Assembly (NCBI GenBank): GCA_036521995.1 | Contig: DATDGR010000177.1 | Span: 1 to 23,456 of the forward strand | Source of the DNA: Gp13-AA77 sp036521995 | Lineage (GTDB): Bacteria > Acidobacteriota > Terriglobia > UBA7540 | Direction: 5' to 3' | DNA length: 23,456 nucleotides | Shown here: one piece after another, positions 1-7,363 of the stretch | Layout of the letters: the number at the start of each line of letters is the position of its first letter | Position numbering within the stretch: the stretch's first letter is position 1 | Translations under genes and position numbers: made by a program | The notes under the pieces: model-generated | Told to the model about the DNA's origin: nothing | Seen by the model: the letters and a program-made list of their open reading frames with translations, nothing else | Databases searched by the model: none

Positions 1-2
1 TC

Positions 3-1079
3 GGGGTGGCCACGGTTGAGGAAGCGGTGGAGCTGCGCCAGGCAGGGATCGAGCAGCCCATTCTCCTGCTCGGCGGGCTCTACATGAGCGACCCCGCCGA
101 TCTGGTCGAGTACCGGCTGACGCCCAGCATCTCTTCGACGGCCCGCCTAGACACCTACGCGGAGTGCGCGCGGCGCTTCCAGCGGCCCATTGAGTTTCAC
201 TTGAAGGTTGATACTGGCCTCGGACGGCTGGGCCTCCCGCCCGCCCGCCTACACCTCTTCCTGGCCCGTTATCGCGAACTGGAAGGCCTCGAGCTCAAAG
301 GTGTCTTCACCCACCTGGCCTCCGCCGAGGACCTGGTGGCGAGCCAGACGGACGAACAACTCGAGCGATTTCGGGCAGCCGTCAAAGAGCTGCCCTGGTA
401 CAAGGTGCAACCGGAGTGGGTGCACGTTTCGAACAGCGCGGCGCTGCTGGTGCGGTGCGACTTTCCCGAGAACCTGGTGCGAGTGGGCGCACTGCTGTAC
501 GGATACTGTCTGCCGCTAATCTTCCCGCCTAGTGGCCCTGGGGACGGGCCTCCAGGCGCTTCCGGCAGGCCTTCAACCGTGCCCGCAGACGGGGGTCATT
601 CCCGCGAAAGCGCGAATCGACGAGCTCGAGGCGAAGAGCCGGGCCGGTCGCTGCGCGTGTCAGATTTTGAGCCCGCGCTCACTTTCAAGTCGCAGGTGGT
701 CTACCTCAAAGACGTCCCCAGCAATACTCCTCTGGGCTACGGGGCGGCCTATCATACGCGGCGCCCGTCGCGCATTGCCACCGTTCCGGTGGGCTACGCC
801 GACGGCTTGAGCCGCGCCCTTTCGAGCCGAGGCCGGGCCATCGTCAACGATGACTACGCTCGCATCGTGGGCAGCATCAGCATGGATCTGACCCTGCTCG
901 ATGTCACCGACATTCCGGGCGTGGAGGTGGGCGATGAGGTGATCCTGATCGGCCGCTCCGAACACTGCAGTATTACAGCGCAGGAAATCGCCGCTGACCT
1001 GGCCACGGTGCCGTACGAGATCCTGTGCTCGATCGGCAAACGCGTGCCGCGGATTTACGTGGATGACGAAGGCAGCTGA
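3..1079 (+). CDS. alr: Alanine racemase, 5'-truncated by window edge
   Basis: Pyridoxal-phosphate enzyme interconverting L- and D-alanine for peptidoglycan synthesis in the cytoplasm. The frame is open to the left edge, so the N-terminus with the PLP lysine lies outside the window; the GTG at 6 is probably an internal valine. Visible family motifs are the KVDTGLGRLG stretch, the catalytic-tyrosine region LGYGAAY, the VPVGYADGLSR segment and the GSISMD motif near the C-terminus. Between the barrel domain (GALLYGYC, about 490-513) and the start of the C-terminal domain (EPALTFKS, about 670) there are roughly 45 extra residues rich in Gly, Pro, Arg and Ser, encoded by about 527-660. Normal racemases have a linker of only a few residues here. 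The insert contains a REP-like sequence and keeps the reading frame. The gene converges on the aminotransferase with an 18-base gap. Confidence 0.93.
   Translation, partial: GVATVEEAVELRQAGIEQPILLLGGLYMSDPADLVEYRLTPSISSTARLDTYAECARRFQRPIEFHLKVDTGLGRLGLPPARLHLFLARYRELEGLELKGVFTHLASAEDLVASQTDEQLERFRAAVKELPWYKVQPEWVHVSNSAALLVRCDFPENLVRVGALLYGYCLPLIFPPSGPGDGPPGASGRPSTVPADGGHSRESANRRARGEEPGRSLRVSDFEPALTFKSQVVYLKDVPSNTPLGYGAAYHTRRPSRIATVPVGYADGLSRALSSRGRAIVNDDYARIVGSISMDLTLLDVTDIPGVEVGDEVILIGRSEHCSITAQEIAADLATVPYEILCSIGKRVPRIYVDDEGS
595..618 (+). repeat. REP-like half-element inside alr
   Basis: The 24 bases starting GTCATTCCCGCGAAAGCG match the left arm of a widespread bacterial intergenic palindromic repeat, the one whose out-of-frame translation gives the familiar peptide VIPAKAGIQ. 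Here the second forward frame reads GVIPAKARID. The core TTCCCGC-GAAA-GCG can fold into a small hairpin. It lies in the extra linker of alanine racemase and is read in a different frame as part of that protein. A diverged copy in the opposite orientation is at 5843-5867. The resemblance to the repeat family is from memory; the match between the two copies is seen directly. Confidence 0.6.
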
Positions 1080-1097
1080 ATCAGATGCCATCCAGCC

Positions 1098-2249
1098 TTA
1101 CGCCCGGTGGGACATAGGACAGTGTGCCATGACGCCCTGCCAGGCCGACTTCGGGTCCTGAGGCTCGATTAAGCTACCAAGGCCTTCCAAGGCACGAATC
1201 AGCCGCCGGGTTTCCGATCCGGTCCCGATGCCAATGCGAAAATAGGATCGCAGGTGAGGATCGCCGCTCCAGTGCCGCACCAGAATCCGTTGCTCGGTGA
1301 GGCGCCGGGCGATCTCGGGCGCCCGCTCGCCGAAAGACGCGAAGACGAAGTTGGCGGCGCTCGGGGCATAAGGGATGCCAAGCGACTCGAGGCACTGGCA
1401 GAGCCGGGCCCGGTTTACTTGCACCTCTTCCACGTGCCGCCGAACGTCGTCCGGGTTCCGTATACTTTCCAAGGCTGCCGCCAGGGCCATCGAGTTCACC
1501 GGAAAGACCGCTTGGGCGCGGCGCATCCAGCCGATCACCTCCCGCCGGGCGAAAAGCAGCCCGAGGCGCAACCCGGCCAGACCATAAGCCTTCGAGAACG
1601 TGCGGCTGACAACGAGATTCGAAAATCGCCGGATCCAGGGAAGCACCGTCTCGCCGGAATAGTCGAAGTAGGCCTCGTCCACGAGCACAAGCGTACCGGG
1701 CGCCCCTTTGAGAACGGACCGAAGATCGGGTTTCGAAATCAGCCTTCCGGTGGGGTTATTGGGGTTGGCGAGCGCCACCCAGCGCGGCGGCCTCCGGCTT
1801 CCGGCCCGGCCTAGCGCTGCGAGTACCTGATGCACCGGCAAACGGAGCCTAGCGTCGTAGCGTATCACATCTGTTTTCCCGCCCGCAACCGAGTGGAAAA
1901 ACTGGTACATGGTGAAGGTGAGCGCGGGGATCAGCAACGTGTCGCCGGGGTCCACGAACGTGTCGCAGATGAGCTTGATAGCGTCGTCGATGCCGTTGGT
2001 CAGCAGGAGTTCCGTCGGTGAAACCTGGAAGTGCCGGGCCAGTGCGGCGCGAGCGCCTTGGTACTCCGGGTAGGTGCCGAGCTGTTTGCCAGTAACCGCG
2101 CGCCGGAGACCCCGCACCACCCTGGGAGCGGCGCCGCCCGTGTTCTCGTTCATGTCGAGCCGCACGGTCCCAGCCCGGTTTTCAATCGACGGGTGCTCGG
2201 CGCTGAGTCCCTGGATGACTCTTCGAGGTTTAAGGGTGGGGGCCTTCAT
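1098..2249 (-). CDS. hisC: Histidinol-phosphate aminotransferase-like PLP aminotransferase
   Basis: Fold-type I PLP aminotransferase of 383 residues, most like HisC, which transaminates imidazole-acetol phosphate with glutamate in histidine synthesis. Motifs in order: the N-terminal LDMNENTGG segment, the substrate-region Y60PEYQG, NPNNPTG at 162-168 (PLP pyridine and carboxylate contacts), D191EAYFDY, the PLP-binding lysine K220 in TFSKAYGLAGLRLG with R228 contacting the phosphate, and a C-terminal RIGIGT arginine region. The ATG at 2249 is the first start after an in-frame stop. It overlaps the stop of a possible small upstream ORF (ATGA). No other his genes are visible, so a related role such as aromatic aminotransferase cannot be excluded. 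Confidence 0.88.
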   Translation of the reverse strand: MKAPTLKPRRVIQGLSAEHPSIENRAGTVRLDMNENTGGAAPRVVRGLRRAVTGKQLGTYPEYQGARAALARHFQVSPTELLLTNGIDDAIKLICDTFVDPGDTLLIPALTFTMYQFFHSVAGGKTDVIRYDARLRLPVHQVLAALGRAGSRRPPRWVALANPNNPTGRLISKPDLRSVLKGAPGTLVLVDEAYFDYSGETVLPWIRRFSNLVVSRTFSKAYGLAGLRLGLLFARREVIGWMRRAQAVFPVNSMALAAALESIRNPDDVRRHVEEVQVNRARLCQCLESLGIPYAPSAANFVFASFGERAPEIARRLTEQRILVRHWSGDPHLRSYFRIGIGTGSETRRLIRALEGLGSLIEPQDPKSAWQGVMAHCPMSHRA

Positions 2250-2362
2250 CGCCCCGCGAGCACAGCCGCAGTCTCGTCGAGGAGCTGCGAGGCGATTGCG
2301 TCCTTTTTCCGCGAGGGGAAGAGGGAGACCTTGAGCACGATTGATTCAAAAAGCTGTACCAT
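2246..2362 (-). CDS. Possible 38-codon small ORF overlapping hisC start
   Basis: Reading the minus strand, an ATG at 2360-2362 opens a 38-codon frame beginning MVQLFESIVLKVSLFPSRK and ending LDETAAVLAGR. Its TGA shares bases with the hisC ATG (ATGA), the arrangement typical of translational coupling. The peptide looks like an amphipathic beta strand plus helix rather than random GC-rich translation. A GGAG lies only about one base from the start, which is too close for a good ribosome site, and no family is recognised. It could instead be chance. Confidence 0.35.
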   Translation of the reverse strand: MVQLFESIVLKVSLFPSRKKDAIASQLLDETAAVLAGR

Positions 2363-2463
2363 GCTCCGAGCCTACCAAAGGGCCTGACCGCCTGCAAGAG
2401 GATCCCCGCGTCCGTCGAAGGGAGGTTCCGCGGCAGGCGCGCCCTGGCGGTTACGGACTCCGC

Positions 2464-2492
2464 AAGACAAGCGTGGGCTGTCCTGCTACACT
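2464..2492 (+). promoter_or_regulatory. Candidate promoter for the short-chain dehydrogenase
   Basis: AAGACA at 2464-2469 (4 of 6 to the sigma-70 -35 box), a 17-base spacer and TACACT at 2487-2492 preceded by TGC form an extended -10 promoter. Transcription would begin near 2499, leaving a leader of about 33 bases before the GTG at 2532. Confidence 0.42.
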
Positions 2493-2531
2493 TGGCCGGC
2501 GGGGTCGACGGGAGGGGCTAGGCAGGGTTCC

Positions 2532-3380
2532 GTGACAGGCAAAGTGATAGTAATTACGGGCGCTACGTCGGGCATCGGCCAGGTCGCGGCGGAGAAGTTG
2601 GCCGGTATGGGCGCCCGCATGGTGCTGGTTGCGCGTGACACGGCACGGGGCGAGGCAGTTCTCGCCCGGCTGCGCGAACTCGGCCCTGACGCTCCTCATA
2701 ATGTCCACTATGCCGATCTCACGCGCCTCGGCGAGATGAAGCGGGTGGCGGCAGAGATTGCAGCGGCTGAACCGCGTATCGACGTGCTCATCAACAATGC
2801 CGGCGCCATGTTCGGGTCGCGCCAGCTCACCGAAGACGGTCTGGAACGCACCTTTGCGCTCAACCACGTGTCTTACTTCGTGTTGACGAACGGCCTGCGC
2901 GAGAGACTGCTGGCCTCGGCGCCCGCCCGGGTGGTGAACACTTCTTCAGACGCCCATAAGGGCAACAAGCTTGACTTCAATGACCTGCAATCGGCCCGCG
3001 AATATCAGGCCTTCAAGGTCTATGGACGCTCCAAGCTTTGCAACATTTTGTTCACGCGGGAGCTCGTTCGGCGGCTCGCCGGTACGGGCGTCAGCGCGAA
3101 CTGCCTTCATCCCGGTTTCGTCGACACCCGCTTTGGGGATCAGAGCGGAGGACTGTTCGCCCTCGGGATCCGTATCGGAAAGCGGCTCATTGCTATCTCT
3201 CCCCAAAAAGGCGCGGAGACCATCGTCTACCTCGCCTCTTCGCCGGAGGTGGCCAACGTCAGCGGCGAATATTTCTACAAGTGCCGTCCGGCTACTCCGA
3301 CTCAGGAAGCTCAGGATGACGCCGCCGCCAAACGCTTGTGGCTGGAGACCGCAAGGCTGGCAGGCCTGGAAGAGAAATAG
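2532..3380 (+). CDS. Short-chain dehydrogenase/reductase (SDR)
   Basis: NAD(P)-dependent oxidoreductase of 282 residues with the classical Rossmann fold, resembling the retinol dehydrogenase/WW-oxidoreductase branch. The cofactor glycine motif TGATSGIG is at 9-16, an Arg at 35 after the second strand (VLVARD) suggests NADP(H), NNAG is at 88-91, catalytic Ser is in NTSSDAH (about 138-139), and Tyr164 and Lys168 lie in VYGRSKL. The start is a GTG at 2532 preceded by GGCAGGG; protein homology begins immediately with TGKVIVITG, so this start fits. The substrate cannot be told from sequence. A candidate extended -10 promoter sits just upstream, and the gene is divergent from hisC. Confidence 0.88.
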   Translation: MTGKVIVITGATSGIGQVAAEKLAGMGARMVLVARDTARGEAVLARLRELGPDAPHNVHYADLTRLGEMKRVAAEIAAAEPRIDVLINNAGAMFGSRQLTEDGLERTFALNHVSYFVLTNGLRERLLASAPARVVNTSSDAHKGNKLDFNDLQSAREYQAFKVYGRSKLCNILFTRELVRRLAGTGVSANCLHPGFVDTRFGDQSGGLFALGIRIGKRLIAISPQKGAETIVYLASSPEVANVSGEYFYKCRPATPTQEAQDDAAAKRLWLETARLAGLEEK

Positions 3381-3429
3381 TCTCGTGCCTGCGCCCGCTA
3401 CCCGCTGACGGCGCCCCAGGCGCAGAACG

Positions 3430-3954
3430 ATGATCATCCTCGATCTCGGTTGCGGCAAGAAGAAGCAGGAACCAGGCGTCATTGGCTTGGACCGCGAAGC
3501 CGGGTCGTCGGCCGACTTGCTTTGCGATCTCAGCCGGTTCCCGTGGCCGTTGTGTGATAGCTGCGCCGACAAGGTCTATCTGTCCCACTTCATTGAGCAC
3601 CAGACGAACATCCTGCGGGTCATGGCTGAAGTCCATCGCGTGGGCAAGGCCGGCGCCGAGGTCATTATCGCGACCCCGCATTTCACCTCGCCGGACTCCT
3701 ACACCGATCCCACCCACCTGTTTCATCTTGGATTTCACAGCTTCGACTATTTCGAGCGGCACAGTTTTCAGGACTTCACCTACAACTCCGGAGGCTTTCG
3801 CATCCTGGAGCGCCGGTTGAGCTTCGGCGGCAACCTGATCCTGGACAATCTGGGAAGGCTATGTGCGGCCGCCTCCATCGACTTTTATGAGAAGCACCTG
3901 GCTTGGATCCTGCCCGCGCGCAACCTGTTCTGCCGGTTGGCAGTGGTGAAGTGA
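3430..3954 (+). CDS. Class I SAM-dependent methyltransferase-like protein
   Basis: A 174-residue protein starting directly with a SAM-binding motif I, ILDLGCGKKKQ (3-13), followed by an acidic residue at the end of strand 2 (GLDRE), a DLS segment, and YLSHFIEHQTNI, which matches the post-motif region of Methyltransf_11-type enzymes. The following EVHRVGKAGAEVIIATPH is the usual strand 5 region. The acceptor is unknown. Similar short enzymes occur near sugar or lipid modification genes. It follows the dehydrogenase by 49 bases and may be co-transcribed with it. Confidence 0.72.
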   Translation: MIILDLGCGKKKQEPGVIGLDREAGSSADLLCDLSRFPWPLCDSCADKVYLSHFIEHQTNILRVMAEVHRVGKAGAEVIIATPHFTSPDSYTDPTHLFHLGFHSFDYFERHSFQDFTYNSGGFRILERRLSFGGNLILDNLGRLCAAASIDFYEKHLAWILPARNLFCRLAVVK

Positions 3955-4084
3955 GGTTGGCGGCCGTACCGATTGAGTTCGCCTCGGTGGGCTACGTGCG
4001 GAGAAACGTACTTGCGAACTCAGCTTACCTTTTACTGCCAACTGCGTCAGAATGGATGAGAGAGAAAGAGAAAGATAACTTCGA

Positions 4085-4714
4085 ATGGATGGCGCCTGTT
4101 TGGAGTTAGCCGGCAAAATTCCCGCCGACGGCTCGCCGGTGGCGGGGGCGGAGGAAACTGCTCTGATCCGCCAGGCGCAGGCGGGAGACCGTTCGGCCTT
4201 CGATGCCTTGGTGCGCCAGTATGACCAGGGAGTGTTGCGCTTGGTGTTGCGGGTGGCCGGCAGCCGCGATGAAGCCGCGGACCTGTTTCAGGAAGTCTTC
4301 CTGAAGGTTTACCGTTCTCTCCACCACTTCAGGTTCGAGTCACGCTTCTCCACCTGGCTTTACCGGGTGGTTACCAATGTGTGCCTCGATCAGTTGCGGC
4401 GCAAGAAGACGCGGAGGGAAGTGCAACCGCCCGAGACCGATGACGGTCAACCGGAGTTTTTTCATACACTTGCGGACGACAGGGCCTCGCTTAATCCGGA
4501 GCGGAGCTTGCGCTCTAAGGAAATCGCCGTCCGGCTGTGCGGGGCCCTGAGCCGGCTGACGCCGCGCGAGCGCATGGTGTTCGAACTGCGCCACTACGAG
4601 GGACTGAAGCTTAGGGTGATCGGGCAAATGTGCGGGACCAGCGAAGAGACGGCCAAGAACTGCTTGTTCCGTGCCACGCAAAAGTTGCGCACTGAGCTGG
4701 GAGACTTGATTTGA
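4085..4714 (+). CDS. ECF-family RNA polymerase sigma factor (RpoE-like)
   Basis: A 209-residue sigma-70 family factor with the ECF layout. Region 2 covers about residues 30-105, with FDALVRQYDQGVLRLVL, the DEAADLFQEVFLKVYRSL helix and the promoter-melting FSTWLYRVVTNVCLDQLRR. A linker of about 45 residues follows, then region 4 with LTPRERMVFELRHYEGL and a helix-turn-helix ending in EETAKNCLFRATQKLR. It directs RNA polymerase to a dedicated promoter set. The next confident gene is a membrane anti-sigma factor, which implies post-translational control. The ATG at 4085 has no strong ribosome site. An eight-codon ORF in a purine tract (4052-4078) ends six bases upstream and may couple to it. Confidence 0.92.
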   Translation: MDGACLELAGKIPADGSPVAGAEETALIRQAQAGDRSAFDALVRQYDQGVLRLVLRVAGSRDEAADLFQEVFLKVYRSLHHFRFESRFSTWLYRVVTNVCLDQLRRKKTRREVQPPETDDGQPEFFHTLADDRASLNPERSLRSKEIAVRLCGALSRLTPRERMVFELRHYEGLKLRVIGQMCGTSEETAKNCLFRATQKLRTELGDLI

Positions 4715-4741
4715 GTCGCGTGAGATACGAACGAAGCTACG

Positions 4742-4810
4742 ATGTTACGGATACTAAAGCGGTTACAAGAATATCTCGATTGGGTTGAGAGCAGTGCCGC
4801 GAGAAAGTGA
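4742..4810 (+). CDS. Possible 22-codon ORF between sigma and anti-sigma genes
   Basis: An ATG at 4742 opens a frame starting MLRILKRLQEYLDWVES and ending AARK. It would be a single amphipathic helix with hydrophobic residues on one face. The 145-base gap between sigma and anti-sigma genes is otherwise empty. There is no clear ribosome binding site. It could be a real microprotein, a leader peptide, or chance. Confidence 0.25.
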   Translation: MLRILKRLQEYLDWVESSAARK

Positions 4811-4859
4811 GTCGGATGCGAAGCGAACCCCGAAAGATGGCGCTTGGGAGAGATAAAGC

Positions 4860-5810
4860 ATGACCTGTCATGATGTTGATCAGAGTCTCGCCCTTTACCC
4901 TTACAACGAATTGCGTGCGGATGAGCGGACGGCGATTGAGGAGCACATCACCGCTTGTGAGGCTTGCCGGAGGGCGATGGAACAGTCGCGACGGCTGGAG
5001 GATCTCCTGTCTGAGCACCCGGCGGTTGGCCCGACACCCGATTTGCTGGTGCAGTGCCGGCAGAGGCTGGAGGACGCGCTTGATCAGGAGCAGATGGGCT
5101 GGCGGGCTCTCATACGGGAGTGGCTGCCGCCGGTAGCGGCTGCGCATCCGGCCCGGGCGATGGGCGCCCTAACCCTGGTCGCTCTCGGTTTCAGTCTGGG
5201 TTGGATTCTGCACTCCCGTGTCGGGAGAATCGCGGTGCCGGCATCGGGCGCTGCACAGGCTCAGATGGCCGGCGGTGACCTCGGAAGTGCGAGAATCAAC
5301 AGCATCAGCCAGGTTGCGCCCGATCCTCAGACGGGCGACGTGCGCATAACACTGAACGCCGAGAAGAGAGTGACCATGGAAGGCTCACTCGATGATCCAC
5401 ACATTCGCGACGTCATGGTCTACGCCTTGAAGAGTTATGACAATCCAGGCATCCGCCTGGACACGTTGAGCGCGCTGCGCCTGGGAAGCAGCGACCCGAC
5501 AGTGCGGGATGCCCTGCTTTACGCTCTAGAGCACGACCAAAACGCCGGTGTGCGTCTGGAGGCGCTGCGGACGGTAGGGAAGGCAAATTGGAACAGTGAC
5601 GTGGCTCATGCGTTTTTGCAGGCGGCAGAGAATGACCCTAACCTGGGCGTGCGGGAGGCGGCCATCGACTCGCTCGTGGGCCATGTATCGACCGCGGGCG
5701 ATGACGATCTGGTTCCGGCCTTGCAGCAGTTGGCGACGCAGGATTCGGATCGCTACGTGCGTATCAAGTCCATGGAAGCCCTTCACCAGATGGGCCAACA
5801 GCCGTATTAG
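4860..5810 (+). CDS. Membrane anti-sigma factor with zinc finger and HEAT repeats
   Basis: A 316-residue protein likely to sequester the adjacent ECF sigma factor at the inner membrane. The N-terminal cytoplasmic domain has a ZAS-type zinc site, C3/H4 and H29-x3-C33-x2-C36. Residues 98-118 form one transmembrane helix (ALTLVALGFSLGWIL). The C-terminal part from about 175 to 312 consists of four or so HEAT-like helical repeats with recurring D-P-x-V-R-D-A-L and N-x-G-V-R-L-E-A-L patterns; by topology it would be periplasmic. HEAT repeats usually bind protein partners, so this part may sense envelope proteins, perhaps the two secreted products encoded next. The ATG has a GGGAG at a suitable distance. 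The pairing with the sigma gene is context; the release signal is unknown. Confidence 0.87.
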   Translation: MTCHDVDQSLALYPYNELRADERTAIEEHITACEACRRAMEQSRRLEDLLSEHPAVGPTPDLLVQCRQRLEDALDQEQMGWRALIREWLPPVAAAHPARAMGALTLVALGFSLGWILHSRVGRIAVPASGAAQAQMAGGDLGSARINSISQVAPDPQTGDVRITLNAEKRVTMEGSLDDPHIRDVMVYALKSYDNPGIRLDTLSALRLGSSDPTVRDALLYALEHDQNAGVRLEALRTVGKANWNSDVAHAFLQAAENDPNLGVREAAIDSLVGHVSTAGDDDLVPALQQLATQDSDRYVRIKSMEALHQMGQQPY

Positions 5811-5842
5811 CCCTTGTTGTCATCGGTGCGGAAGTGGAGTTT

Positions 5843-5867
5843 GGAATCCGGCCTTCGCGGGCATGAC
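5843..5867 (-). repeat. REP-like half-element, inverted relative to the alr copy
   Basis: The plus strand reads GGAATCCGGCCTTCGCGGGCATGAC in two halves: GGAATCCGG then CCTTCGCGGG and CATGAC. Its reverse complement aligns with the copy in alanine racemase with about six differences in 25 bases. The forward translation gives the familiar NPAFAGMT peptide of this repeat family. It occupies the 118-base gap between the anti-sigma and DUF4097 genes and could form an RNA hairpin between them. Confidence 0.6.
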
Positions 5868-5928
5868 GGGAGCTGCTGTGGGACGCCATTCCTGATGGTT
5901 TCCGGCAAGCAGGTTTAGGAGAGTGGGA

Positions 5929-7311
5929 GTGCGAAAGACTGTCTGGCTTATCCTGATGCTGTTGGCCCAGAGCTTGCCCGTGTCGGCCACGGACGCAACT
6001 TGGGTGCGTCGCGGAGTGGCATTGCACCAGGGGCGCTTCTGGGTTGAGCAAGATGAGTGTTCGGTGCCCGTGAGGTCCGGCGGGCGGCTGACGGCCCGGG
6101 CGGATGTGGGATCGGTCATGGTGGTGGCGGGTGCCACGAACCAAGTGAGGTGCGCGGTTCGGCTAACCGCCTACACCCCGGCGGAAGCTGAGGCCCGGGC
6201 CAGCTTCGGGCGGGCCGAATTGAGGGCGCGCCCAAGCGGCGGCGACAGTGCCTTTCTCGAATTTCGTTACGCTGACCAAGATCATCCGTTGCGGCGCCTC
6301 GATGCAGCCCTTTTTATTCAGGTGCCGGACCACATGGATGTTGATGTTGAGACCCAGGGCGGCGGCATCACGGTGGAATCGCTCGACGGCGATTTGCGGG
6401 CCGTCACGGCCGGCGGCGATATCAGAACCGGTGATGTCACGGGCCCCGTACGACTGCAGACGGCAGCCGGGGACATCAACGTGGGCAACATCAGCCAGCG
6501 TATAACGGCTCATACGGCCGGTGGAAGCATCCACGTCGGGAACGTGAAGGGTGACGCTTTTCTCGAAACCAGCGGCGGCGAGATCGTATCCGGCTTGATT
6601 GGCGGCACGGTGCACGCTGAGACGGCGGCCGGTGACATCGTGCTGCGTGGCGTTTCTGGCCCAGTCATTGTGCAGACGGCTGGCGGCCAGATCCAGCTCG
6701 GCGACTGCGGTGGTCCCGTGCGAGCCCAGACAGCGGCCGGCAGTATCCATCTTGACGGGGCGCGCGGACGGGTGGACGCGGAAACGGCTGGCGGCAGCCT
6801 GGATTTGCTGGGGTTAATGAGCGGTGTTCGGGCGCAGACGGCGGCCGGACACATTCTGGCTCAAATCGATGCCAGCCGCCAGACCTTCACGGCTTCGACC
6901 CTCGAGTCGTCCGTGGGCGATCTGCAGGTGTTTCTGCCGTCCGACCTTCCGATCACCGTTAAGGCCATGATTGACAGCTCTATGGGTCACGCGATCGCTT
7001 CAGATTTTCCCTTGACGGAGCGCCGTGAGTCAGGTGACTTGGGCCTAGGCCCGCTGCAGGCATCAGGCACGCTTGCGGGTGGCGGGGCGCCACTCAACTT
7101 GCACACCTCGCTCGGCAGTATTGAGATCCGCAAGCAGGACGCCGAGTCTCAGGCGCGGCTCAAGGCATATCAACAAAGGTTCTGGAATAACTGGCAGGAA
7201 CGAATCAAGGAACAGCAAGCCAACTTGGATCGAATGCAGAAGGCGATGCAACAAGCGCAGCAACGCTTTCAAGAGGAGTTGCAAAGGGCAATGCCGGACA
7301 GCGACCAGTAG
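5929..7311 (+). CDS. Secreted DUF4097-type beta-helix protein with C-terminal coiled coil
   Basis: A 460-residue exported protein. The N-terminus is a signal peptide (VWLILMLLAQSLPVSA). Residues 142-321 carry ten 18-residue repeats with alternating TAGG and TAAG turns, the pattern of the DUF4097 beta-helix or adhesin-like fold. A tail from about 395 to 460 is a Gln-rich coiled coil. Two GTG starts are possible: 5929 has AGGAGA at 5917-5922 seven bases away, while 5923 has the same motif too close, so 5929 is chosen. The position after sigma and anti-sigma genes suggests an envelope target or sensor partner. There are no catalytic motifs. Molecular function is unknown. Confidence 0.85.
   Translation: MRKTVWLILMLLAQSLPVSATDATWVRRGVALHQGRFWVEQDECSVPVRSGGRLTARADVGSVMVVAGATNQVRCAVRLTAYTPAEAEARASFGRAELRARPSGGDSAFLEFRYADQDHPLRRLDAALFIQVPDHMDVDVETQGGGITVESLDGDLRAVTAGGDIRTGDVTGPVRLQTAAGDINVGNISQRITAHTAGGSIHVGNVKGDAFLETSGGEIVSGLIGGTVHAETAAGDIVLRGVSGPVIVQTAGGQIQLGDCGGPVRAQTAAGSIHLDGARGRVDAETAGGSLDLLGLMSGVRAQTAAGHILAQIDASRQTFTASTLESSVGDLQVFLPSDLPITVKAMIDSSMGHAIASDFPLTERRESGDLGLGPLQASGTLAGGGAPLNLHTSLGSIEIRKQDAESQARLKAYQQRFWNNWQERIKEQQANLDRMQKAMQQAQQRFQEELQRAMPDSDQ
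6352..6891 (+). repeat. Ten 54-base (18-codon) in-frame repeats
   Basis: Each unit begins with a T-x-G-G/T-A-A-G turn spaced exactly 18 codons apart: TQGG, TAGG, TAAG, TAGG, TSGG, TAAG, TAGG, TAAG, TAGG, TAAG. At the DNA level these recur as acggccggcgg and acggcggccgg blocks every 54 bases. The even spacing with no insertion or deletion fits one rung of a beta-helix per repeat. Confidence 0.85.
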
Positions 7312-7363
7312 TGGGCCGGCATTACCAGTGGGCCAAGCGCCGTTGACCGAAAGGAGAGCAAGC

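Noticed and set aside
1254..1814. 186-codon plus-strand ORF
   Set aside because: Antisense to hisC, where the aminotransferase motifs are intact.
4012..4051. Sigma-70 or ECF autoregulatory promoter before the sigma gene
   Set aside because: TTGCGA at 4012 has no -10 at proper spacing, and GAACTC at 4016 is 25 bases from TCAGA, too far for an ECF site.
7073..7363. Longer start for the PDZ protein
   Set aside because: It would overlap the DUF4097 gene by 239 bases and give an Arg/Ser-rich N-terminus; ATG 7364 has a good ribosome site and a signal peptide.
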